DNA from: Ascidia mentula
Taxonomy: Eukaryota; Chordata; Ascidiacea; Phlebobranchia; Ascidiidae
Direction: 5' to 3'
DNA length: 64,000 bases
NCBI GenBank assembly: GCA_947561715.1
Contig: OX387203.1
Span: forward strand, 18,166,001-18,230,000
The notes beneath the pieces are model-generated. The model made no database searches and was not told the origin of the DNA. It saw only the letters and a list, made by a program, of their open reading frames with translations. Both the position numbers and the translations under genes were made by a program. Of this stretch, positions 1 to 11,145 are shown piece by piece (position 1 is the first letter of the stretch; each line of letters begins with the position of its first letter).

Positions 1-3000
1 CGGACAACTCTCAAAATTACTTAATTACGCCCAACCGTAGCCATCATAGTTTCAAACATGCGTTTTTGTTCGCGAATAAAAAACTAAAAGACATACGCCA
101 ATTTGGTTTTTACTGCTTGTTTTCAACTGCCATCTAGTATTTGTGTGCAAAATTTCAAGTCGCTTGATACAAAAATGTTCAAATCAAAGGCGGACAACTC
201 TCAAAATTACGTAATTACGCCCAACCGTAGCCATCATAGTTTCAAACATGCGTTTTTGTTCGCGAATAAAAAACTAAAAGACATACGCCAATTTGGTTTT
301 TACTGCTTGTTTTAAACTGCCATCTAGTATTTGTGTGCAAAATTTCAAGTCGCTTGATATAAAAATGTTCAAATCAAAGGCGGACAACTCTCAAAATTAC
401 TTAATTACGCCCAACCGTAGCCATCATAGTTTCAAACATGCGTTTTTGTTCGCGAATAAAAAACTAAAAGACATACGCCAATTTGGTTTTTACTGCTTGT
501 TTTCAACTGCCATCTAGTATTTGTGTGCAAAATTTCAAGTCGCTTGATACAAAAATGTTCAAATCAAAGGCGGACAACTTTCAAAATTACTTAATTACGC
601 CCAACCGTAGCCATCATAGTTTCAAACATGCGTTTTTGTTCGCGAATAAAAAACAAAAAGACATGCGCCAGTTTGGTTTTCACTGCTTGTTTTGTACTGG
701 TATCTAGTATTAGTGTGCAAAATTTCAAGTCGCTTGATACAAAAATGTTCAAATCAAAGGCGGACAACTCTCAAAATTACTTAATTACGCCCAAACGTAG
801 CCATCATAGTTTCAAACATGCGTTTTTGTTCGCGAATAAAAAACTAAAAAACATAGGCCAATTTGGTTTTTTCTGCTTTTTTTCAACTGCCATCTAGTAT
901 TTGTGTGCAAAATTTCAAGTCGCTTGATATAAAAATGTTCAAATCACAGGCGGACAACTCTCAAAATTACTTAATTACGCCCAACCGTAGCCATCATAGT
1001 TGCAAACATGCGTTTTTGTTCGCGAATAAAAAACTAAAAAACATAGGCCAATTTGGTTTTTTCAGCTTTTTTTCAACTGCCATCTAGTATTTGTGTGCAA
1101 AATTTCAAGTCGCTTGATATAAAAATGTTCAAATCACAGGCGGACAACTCTCAAAATTACTTAATTACGCCCAAACGTAGCCATCATAGTTTCAAACATA
1201 CGTTTTTGTTCGCGAATAAAAAACGAAAAGACATACGCCAATTTGGTTTTTACTGCTTGTTTTCAACTGCCATCTAGTATTTGTGTGCAAAATTTCAAGT
1301 CGCTTGATATAAAAATGTTCAAATCAAAGGCGGACAACTTTCAAAATTACTTAATTACGCCCAACCGTAGCCATCATAGTTTCAAACATGCGTTTTTGTT
1401 CGCGAATAAAAAACGAAAAGACATACGCCAATTTGGTTTTTACTGCTTGTTTTCAACTGCCATCTAGTATTTGTGTGCAAAATTTCAAGTCGCTTGATAT
1501 AAAAATGTTCAAATCAAAAGCGGACAACTTTCAAAATTACTTAATTACGCCCAACCGTAGCCATCATAGTTTCAAACATGCGTTTTTGTTCGCGAATAAA
1601 AAACGAAAAGACATACGCCAATTTGGTTTTTACTGCTTGTTTTCAACTGCCATCTAGTATTTGTGTGCAAAATTTCAAGTCGCTTGATATAAAAATGTTC
1701 AAATCAAAGGCGGACAACTTTCAAAATTACTTAATTACGCCCAACCGTAGCCATCATAGTTTCAAACATGCGTTTTTGTTCGCGAATAAAAAACGAAAAG
1801 ACATACGCCAATTTGGTTTTTACTGCTTGTTTTCAACTGCCATCTAGTATTTGTGTGCAAAATTTCAAGTCGCTTGATATAAAAATGTTCAAATCACAGA
1901 CGGACAACTCTCAAAATTACTTAATTACGCCCAACCGTAGCCATCATAGTTTCAAACATGCGTTTTTGTTCGCGAATAAAAAACTAAAACACATAGGCCA
2001 ATTTGGTTTTTACTGCTTGTTTTGTACTGCCATCTAGTATTTGTGTGCAAAATTTCAAGTCGCTTGATATAAAAATGTTCAAATCAAAGGCGGACAACTC
2101 TCAAAATTACTTAATTACGCCCAACCGTAGCCATCATAGTTTCAAACATGTGTTTTTGTTCGCGAATAAAAAACTAAAAGACATACGCCAATTTGGTTTT
2201 CACTGCTCGTTTTCAACTGCCATCTAGTATTTGTGTGCAAAATTTCAAGTCGCTTGATACAAAAATGTTCAAATCAAAGGCGGACAACTTTCAAAATTAC
2301 TTAATTACGCCCAACCGTAGCCATTATAGTTTCAAACATGCGTTTTTGTTCGCGAATAAAAAACAAAAAGACATACGCCAGTTTGGTTTTCACTGCTTGT
2401 TTTATACTGGTATCTAGTATTTGTGTGCAAAATTTCAAGTCGCTTGATACAAAAATGTTCAAATCAAAGGCGGACAACTCTCAAAATTACTTAATTACGC
2501 CCAACCGTAGCCATCATAGTTTCAAACATGCGTTTTTGTTCGCGAATAAAAAACTAAAAGACATAGGCCAATTTGGTTTTCACTGCTCGTTTTCAACTGC
2601 CATCTAGTATTTGTGTGCAAAATTTCAAGTCGCTTGATACAAAAATATTCAAATCAAAGGCGGACAACTTTCAAAATTACTTAATTACGCCCAACCTTAG
2701 CCATCATAGTTTCAAACATGCGTTTTTGTTCGCGAATAAAAAACAAAAAGACATACGCCAGTTTGGTTTTCACTGCTTGTTTTGTACTGGTATCTAGTAT
2801 TTGTGTGCAAAATTTCAAGTCGCTTGATACAAAAATGTTCCAATCAAAGGCGGACAACTTTCAAAATTACTTAATTACGCCCAACCGTAGCCATCATAGT
2901 TTCAAACATGCGTTTTTGTTCGCGAATAAAAAACTAAAAGACATACGCCAGTTTGGTTTTCACTGCTTGTTTTGTAATGGTATCTAGTATTTGTGTGCAA

Positions 3001-6000
3001 AATTTCAAGTCGCTTGATACAAAAATGTTCAAATCAAAGGCGGACAACTTTCAAAATTACTTAATTCCGCCCAACTTTAGCCATTATAGTGTCAAACATG
3101 CGTTTTCATTTGTGAATAAAAAACTAAAACACATACGCCAATTTGGTTTTCACTGCTCGTTTTGTACTGGCATATAGTATTTGTTTGCAAAATTTCAAGT
3201 CGCCTGATATAAAAATGTTTAAATCACAGGCGGACAACTCTCAAAATTACTTAATTCCGCCCAAACTTAGCCACAATATTTTCAAACATGCGTTTTCGTT
3301 CGTGAATAAAAAACTAAAACACATACGCCAATTTGCTTTTTCCTGCTCGTTTTGTACTGCCATCTAGTATTTGTGTGCAAAATTTCAAGTCGCTTGATAC
3401 AAAAATGTTCAAATCAAAGGCGGACAACTTTCAAAATTACTTAATTACGCCCAACCGTAGCCATCATAGTTTCAAACATGCGTTTTTGTTCGCGAATAAA
3501 AAACAAAAAGACATACGCCAGTTTGGTTTTCACTGCTTGTTTTGTACTGGTATCTAGTATTTGTGTGCAAAATTTCAAGTCGCTTGATACAAAAATGTTC
3601 AAATCAAAGGCGGACAACTTTCAAAATTACTTAATTCCGCCCAACTTTAGCCATCATAGTGTCAAACATGCCTTTTCGTTTGTGAATAAAAAACTAAAAC
3701 ACATACGCCAATTTGGTTTTCACTGCTCGTTTTGTACTGGCATCTAGTATTTGTTTGCAAAATTTCAAGTCGCCTGATATAAAAATGTTCAAATCACAGG
3801 CGGACAACTCTCAAAATTACTTAATTCCGCCCAAACTTAGCCACAATAGTTTCAAACATGCGTTTTCGTTTGTGAATAAAAAACTAAAACACATACGCCA
3901 ATTTGCTTTTTCCTGCTCGTTTTGTACTGCCATGTAGTATTTGTGTGCAAAATTTCAAGTCGCCTGATATAAAAATTTTCAAATCACAGGCGGACAACTC
4001 TCAAAATTACTTAATTCCGCCCAACTTTAGCCATTATAGTGTCAAACATGCCTTTTCGTTTGTGAATAAAAAACTAAAACACATACGCCAAATAGCTTTT
4101 TCCTCCTCGTTTTGTACTGCCATGTAGTATTTGTGTGCAAAATTTCAAGTCGCCTGATACAAAAATTTTCAAATCACAGGCTGACAACTCTCAAAATTAC
4201 TCAATTCCGCCCAACCTTAACCACCATATTGTAAAACATGCGTTTTCGTTTGCGAATAAAAAACTAAAAGACATAGGCCAATTTGGTTTTCACTGCTTGT
4301 TTTGTACTGGTATCTAGTATTTGTGTGCAAAATTTCAAGTCGCTTGATATAAAAATGTTCAAATCAAAGGCGGACAACTCTCAAAATTACTTAATTCCGC
4401 CCAAACTTAGCCACAATATTTTCAAACATGCGTTTTCGTTCGTGAATAAAAAACTAAAACACATACGCCAATTTGCTTTTTCCTGCTCGTTTTGTACTGC
4501 CATCTAGTATTAGTGTGCAAAATTTCAAGTCGCTTGATACAAAAATGTTCAAATCAAAGGCGGACAACTCTCAAATTTATTTAATTACGCCCAACCGTAG
4601 CCACCATAGTTTCAAATATGCGTTTTTGTTCGCGAATGAAAAACTAAAAAACATAGGCCAATTTGGTTTTTACTGCTCGTTTTGTACTGCCATCTAGTAT
4701 TTGTGTGCAAAATTTTAAGTCGCTTGATACAAAAATGTTCAAATCAAAGGCGGACAACTCTCAAAATTACTTAATTACGCCCAACCTTAACCACCATATT
4801 GTAAAACATGCGTTTTCGTTCGCGAATAAAAAACTAAAAGACATAGGCCAATTTGGTTTTCACTGCTTGTTTTGTACTGGTATCTAGTATTTGTGTGCAA
4901 AATTTCAAGTCGCTTGATACAAAAATGTTCAAATCAAAGGCGGACAACTCTCAAAATTACTTAATTACGCCCAACCGTAGCCATCATAGTTTCAAACATG
5001 CGTTTTTGTTCAAGAATAAAAAACTAAAACACATACGCCAAATAGCTTTTTCCTCCTCGTTTTGTACTGCCATGTAGTATTTGTGTGCAAAATTTCAAGT
5101 CGCCTGATACAAAAATTTTCAAATCACAGGCGGACAACTCTCAAAATTACTTAATTACGCCCAACCTTAACCACCATATTGTAAAACATGCGTTTTCGTT
5201 CGCGAATAAAAAACTAAAAGACATAGGCCAATTTGGTTTTCACTGCTTGTTTTGTACTGGTATCTAGTATTTGTGTGCAAAATTTCAAGTCGCCTGAAAA
5301 AAAAGGTTCAAATCACAGGCGGACAACTTTCAAAATTACTTAATTCCGCCCAAACTTAGCCACCAAAGTTTCAAACATGCGTTTTCGTTCGGGAATAAAA
5401 AACTAAAACACATACGCCAATTTGGTTTTCACTGTCCGTTTTGTACTGCCATCTAGTATTTGTGTGCAAAATTTCAAGTCGCTTGATACAAAAATGTTCA
5501 AATCACAGGCGGACAACTCTCAAAATTACTTAATTCCGCCCAACCTTAGCCACCATAGTTTCAAACATGCGTTTTCGTTCGGGAATAAAAAACTAAAACA
5601 CGTACGCCAATTTGGTTTTCACTGCTCGTTTTGTACTGCCATCTAGTATTTGTGTGCAAAATTTCATGTCGCTTGATATAAAAATGTTCAAATCACAGGC
5701 GGACAACTCTCAAAATTACTTAATTCCGCCCAAACTTAGCCACAATAGTTTCAAACATGCGTTTTCGTTTGTGAATAAAAAACTAAAACACATACGCCAA
5801 TTTGCTTTTTCCTGCTCGTTTTGTACTGCCATGTAGTATTTGTATGCAAAATTTCAAGTCGCCTGATATAAAAATTTCAAATCACAGGCGGACAACTCTC
5901 AAAATTACTCAATTCCGCCCAACATTAACCACCATATTGTAAAACATGCGTTTTCGTTTGCGAATAAAAAACTAAAAGACATAGGCCAATTTGGTTTTCA

Positions 6001-9000
6001 CTGCTTGTTTTGTACTGGTATTTAGTATTTGTGTGCAAAATTTCAAGTCGCTTGATATAAAAATGTTCAAATCAAAGGCGGACAACTCTCAAAATTACTT
6101 AATTCCGCCCAAACTTAGCCACCATAGTTTCAAACATACGTTTTCGTTCGTGAATAAAAAACTAAAACACATACGCCAATTTGCTTTTTCCTGCTCGTTT
6201 TGTACTGCCATCTAGTATTTCTGTGCAAAATTTCAAGTCGCTAGATATAAAAATGTTCAAATCAAAGGCGGACAACTCTCAAATTACTTAATTCCGCCCA
6301 AACTTAGCCACAATAGTTTCAAACATGCGTTTTCGTCCGTGAATAAAAAACTAAAACACATACGCCAATTTGCTTTTTCCTGCTCGTTTTGTACTGCCAT
6401 CTAGTATTTGTGTGCAAAATTTCAAGTCGCCTGATATAAAAATTTCAAATCACAGGCGGACAACTCTCAAAATTACTCAATTCCGCCCAACCTTAACCAC
6501 CATATTGTAAAACATGCGTTTTCGTTTGCGAATAAAAAACTAAAAGACATAGGCCAATTTGGTTTTCACTGCTTGTTTTGTACTGGTATTTAGTATTTGT
6601 GTGCAAAATTTCAAGTCGCTTGATATAAAAATGTTCAAATCAAAGGCGGACAACTCTCAAAATTACTTAATTCCGCCCAAACTTAGCCACCATAGTTTCA
6701 AACATACGTTTTCGTTCGTGAATAAAAAACTAAAACACATACGCCAATTTGCTTTTTCCTGCTCGTTTTGTACTGCCATCTAGTATTTCTGTGCAAAATT
6801 TCAAGTCGCTAGATATAAAAATGTTCAAATCAAAGGCGGACAACTCTCAAATTACTTAATTCCGCCCAAACTTAGCCACAATAGTTTCAAACATGCGTTT
6901 TCGTCCGTGAATAAAAAACTAAAACACATACGCCAATTTGCTTTTTCCTGCTCGTTTTGTACTGCCATCTAGTATTTGTGTGCAAAATTTCAAGTCGCTT
7001 GATACAAAAATGTTCAAATCAAAGGCGGACAACTCTCAAATTTATTTAATTACGCCCAACCGTAGCCACCATAGTTTCAAATATGCGTTTTTGTTCGCGA
7101 ATGAAAAACTAAAAAACATAGGCCAATTTGGTTTTTACTGCTCGTTTTGTACTGCCATCTAGTATTTGTATGCAAAATTTTAAGTCGCTTGATATAAAAA
7201 TTTTCAAATCACAGGCGGACAACTCTCAAAATTACTCAATTCCGCCCAACCTTAACCACCATATTGTAAAACATGCGTTTTCGTCGCGAATAAAAAACTA
7301 AAAGACATAGGCCAATTTGGTTTTCACTGCTTGTTTTGTACTGGTATCTAGTATTTGTGTGCAAAATTTTAAGTCGCTTGATATAAAAATGTTCAAATCA
7401 CAGGCGGACAACTCTCAAAATTACTTAATTCCGCCCAAACTTAGCCACCAAAGTTTCAAACATGCGTTTTCGTTCGGGAATAAAAAACTAAAACACATAC
7501 GCCAATTTGGTTTTCACTGTCCGTTTTGTACTGCCATCTAGTATTTGTGTGCAAAATTTCAAGTCGCTTGATACAAAAATGTTCAAATCACAGGCGGACA
7601 ACTCTCAAAATTACTTAATTCCGCCCAACCTTAGCCACCATAGTTTCAAACATGCGTTTTCGTTCGGGAATAAAAAACTAAAACACGTACGCCAAATTGG
7701 TTTTCACTGCTCGTTTTGTACTGCCATCTAGTATTTGTGTGCAAAATTTCATGTCGCTTGATATAAAAATGTTCAAATCACAGGCGGACAACTCTCAAAA
7801 TTACTTAATTCCGCCCAACCTTAGCCACCATAGTTTCAAACATGCGTTTTCGTTCGGGAATAAAAAACTAAAACACATACGCCAATTTGGTTTTTACTGC
7901 TCGTTTTGTACTGCCATTTAGTATTTGTGTGCAAAATTTCAAGTCGTTTGATACAAAAATGTCCAAATCACAGGCGGGCAACTCTCAAAATTACTTAATT
8001 CCCCACAACCTTTCCACCATAGTGCCAAACATGCGTTTTCGTTCGTGAATAAAACACTAAAAGACATACGTCAATTTGGTTTTCACTGCTCGTTTTGTAC
8101 TGGCATCTAGTATTTGTGTGCAAAATCTCATGTCGCTTGATATAAAAATGTTCAAATCACAGGCGGACAACTCTCAAAATTACTTAATTCCGCCCAAACT
8201 TAGCCACCATAGTTTCAAACATGCGTTTTCGTTCGGGAATAAAAAACTAAAACACATACGCCAATTTGGTTTTCACTGTCCGTTTTGTACTGCCATCTAG
8301 TATTTGTGTGCAAAATGTCAAGTCGCTTGATACAAAAATGTTCAAATCACAGGCGGACAACTCTCAAAATTACTTAATTCCGCCCAACCTTAGCCACCAT
8401 AGTTTCAAACATGCGTTTTCGTTCGGGAATAAAAAACTAAAACACATACGCCAATTTGGTTTTCACTGTCCGTTTTGTACTGCCATCTAGTATTTGTGTG
8501 CAAAATTTCAAGTCGCTTGATATAAAAATGTTCAAATCACAGGCGGACAACTCTCAAAATTACTTAATTCCGCCCAACCTTAGCCACCATAGTTTCAAAC
8601 ATGCGTTTTCGTTCGGGAATAAAAAACTAAAACACATACGCCAATTTGGTTTTCACTGTCCGTTTTGTACTGCCATCTAGTATTTGTGTGCAAAATTTCA
8701 AGTCGCTTGATATAAAAATGTTCAAATCACAGGCGGACAACTCTCAAAATTACTTAATTCCGCCCAACCTTAGCCACCATAGTTTCAAACATGCGTTTTC
8801 GTTCGGGAATAAAAAACTAAAACACATACGCCAATTTGGTTTTTACTGCTCGTTTTCAACTGCCATCTAGTATTTGTGTGCAAAATTTCAAGTCGCTTGA
8901 TATAAAAATGTTCAAATCACAGGCGGACAACTCTCAAAATTACTTAATTCCAGCCAACCTTAGCCACCATAGTTTCAAACATGCGTTTTCGTTCGTGAAT

Positions 9001-9151
9001 AAAAACTAAAAGACATAGGCTAATTTGGTTTACACTGCTCGTTTTGTACTGCCATCTAGTATTTGTGTGCAAAATTTCAAGTCGCTTGATACAAAAATGT
9101 TCAAATCACAGGCGGACAACTCTCAAAATTACTTAATTCCAGCCAACCTTA
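1..9151. repeat. 190-bp satellite array, left block
   Basis: Head-to-tail copies of one 190-bp unit, about 48 monomers; the window opens inside the array. Each unit carries landmarks such as GCGTTTTCGTTCG, CTAGTATTTGTGTGC and CAAAATTTCAAGTCGC. Two sequence types are visible. From 1 to about 3050 the units read TTAATTACGCCCAACCGTAG and CGTTTTTGTTCGCG. From about 3050 the units read mostly TTAATTCCGCCCAA and CGTTTTCGTTCG, mixed with the first type up to about 5 kb and again near 7 kb. A few units have 1-2 base deletions, which shift the register from 190. The block 5870-6430 is repeated almost exactly about 568 bp further on (a three-monomer duplication). The array is interrupted at 9151 by a transposon and continues at 14036. 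Confidence 0.97.
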
Positions 9152-9163
9152 CACTGTTAAAAA
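9152..9163 (+). repeat. Left terminal inverted repeat of the CACTA element
   Basis: CACTGTTAAAAA, matched exactly in inverse at 14024-14035. The similarity fades into AT-rich sequence further in. Confidence 0.93.
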
Positions 9164-9191
9164 AATTTACTGGAAAAACTCCTGGCAGCAA

Positions 9192-9220
9192 TTTTACGGA
9201 CCAGTCCGTAAGTTTTACGG
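9192..9220. repeat. Left subterminal TTTACGG repeats
   Basis: Three copies of TTTACGG or its complement in under 30 bp (9192-9199, 9206-9211, 9213-9220), forming a small palindrome-like cluster. In CACTA elements such short subterminal motifs are binding sites for an element-encoded protein; that role is inferred here. Confidence 0.7.
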
Positions 9221-9391
9221 TAAAAGACCGTTTGCGTTACTGCAAAAAGACACGTTACAATTACTGACACCGTCACTGTAAATAAATTACTAAAGATCAG
9301 TAAATTCTACTGTGTTATAACGTAACGCCTACAGCATTTTTTCAGTATTTAAATTATAACAAAACCACAAAATTTTCATGTGATACGTTGT

Positions 9392-9397
9392 TTTATT
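9392..9397 (-). promoter_or_regulatory. Polyadenylation signal AATAAA of the transposon gene
   Basis: AATAAA on the minus strand, 25 bp after the stop codon of the SAM-domain gene. Confidence 0.6.
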
Positions 9398-9422
9398 GAA
9401 CGAAAACTGCTCAGTTTAATTC

Positions 9423-11108
9423 TCAGGCGTTCATCAATTTTGCTAATTTCAGTATTTTGGGATTTACCCCAGCATATCTCATTTTCTTCGAACCTTTCGA
9501 ACCAGGGTCATTTATTCCTTCAATGAATCTGCAAAAAGGACTCAAAGATTGAATACAATGCAGAAATAAACATGTTGTGTGTGTTTATTTGCAAATAAAC
9601 ACTGAACAAAGGTAAATAAAACCGCTCAAGTACAAGCATGATAAATGTAGTAGCCAGTATTTATTATGGTACCCACCTCTGGATAAATTCCAAAGTGCTT
9701 TCAGCTGCTTTTGGATAGCTGATGTTGTAAATGTAGAAATGGCAGAAGAAACTGGCAACTGCCAACAAGAAGTTGTTTGTGGAGTGGATAACAACCTTAT
9801 CCACAGCCACCATCACTTTTTCACACATTGCTGGAGAGTCACCTAAAGAGAGAACAAAATTGTAAAGAGAACAAAACAAACCACAAAGCAAAATGAAACT
9901 ACTTTCTGACATTTTCCAAAGTAAAACTTACCAAACACAATCAAAAAAGGTGTAGGTGGTATTTCTTCCAAAATATTTTCTAACATGAAATCATCCTGCA
10001 CACAGAAGTTAACTTTAGTTAAGAAAAAGTTTCCAATTTTCTTTGCAAGCACACCTTGTAGCACATTATGACAGATTCCTTTTTTTCCTTAAAGTAGGCT
10101 GCCAACAAAGACAGCACCTCCATGGACTGGGCTTCTTTGCTGCCCAGTTGAGAACATTGCAGTTTTATGGACCCAATTAATTCACAGATACTTGTTCCTG
10201 TGTTAATGATCTCCCGTTGTTGAGAGAATGTCAATCGCATAACTTTTAAAGCCTCATCCTTGTCAGGATGTGCCTTTGAAAATTCTTTCATAAGCCATGT
10301 TTTTGTTGAGTTGCTATCACAATCGTTCACGACTGGTTCCCAATTTTTTGTACCATATGGTCGTTTCAGTGTACCTTGAATTGATTTTCCAATTATATTT
10401 TGCTTGCGAAGCTGATTTTCCCATCGGTAATACAGTTGGTTGGTTAATGTGTTATGGCCATTGCCAATGCAACCATCTCCAATGACATCTTTAAATGAAG
10501 AGGGGTATTTTTTCACAATTTGAAATGCAATTCTCTCTAAATTTTTCCTTCCTGGCCTTTGTGTAATCTAAAACATTAGGTGTTTTAAACATGGTTGTTC
10601 AAACTACTTTACCATGTTAATGAACATTATTACTGCCCAATTAATTTTGCTTACTTTCATAACATCATCGATGCAAGCATGTATAAGTTCTCTAGTTTGG
10701 TTATGGTTGGGAATTTCTTTGTTTTCCAAAATACTCATAAGAAGAGGTGAGCATTTTTTCCAAGGCACTTTAAAGTCATACACCCACTGCCAATCATCAC
10801 AGCTTCCTTCTGATGAGCATGGTTCGGTAGAAGTTTCTGAACATGTTTCTGAAAAAAGTTTTAGTAAATTAATTTTCATGTATGTATATATACAGCCAAC
10901 AACAATCAAACTCACCCAGATTATTTCCAGCTTTAATTAATTTTCTGGCCTGAACAATATTAAATTGGCCAAGCAAGTCTGCCAGTTCAACATGTTCAAA
11001 ATCCTGCAATTTTAGCACACCAAGATTTTCCAAAAACGTAGAACATTTTTCAAGCAAAGTGGCATCTTTGCCAAGTTCAGGAAGTATCTTCAGTAAAGTT
11101 GCATTCAT
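9423..11108 (-). CDS. SAM-domain (SAMD3-like) protein of the CACTA element, six exons
   Basis: Proposed exons on the minus strand: 10916-11108, 10655-10848, 10055-10567, 9932-9995, 9677-9842, 9423-9528. All donors are GT, all acceptors AG, every phase agrees, and the join gives about 411 codons without a stop. The start is the ATG at 11108; the frame is open 7 codons further but only to a GTG. The N-terminus is SAM-like (about residues 12-60, with ELADLLGQFN and ARKLIKAGNNL). It is followed by VPWKKCSPLLMSILENK, a basic ITQRPGRKNLERIAF stretch, KYPSSFKDVIGDG, and a C-terminal part with EFIQRFIEGIND and GVNPKILKL. This order is that of SAMD3-like proteins often found with animal EnSpm elements. 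It begins only 37 bp after the transposase stop codon. Its job in transposition is unknown; DNA binding or a TNPA-like partner role is inference. The exon 2 acceptor could lie 12 bases downstream. Confidence 0.85.
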
Positions 11109-11145
11109 CGTTTTTTTTTTAATTTGCACTTAACTCTTCCAAAAA

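Noticed and set aside
5380..8870. CENP-B box in the satellite (TTTTCGTTCGGGA)
   Set aside because: The TTCG and CGGG parts are present but the spacing required by the box is wrong.
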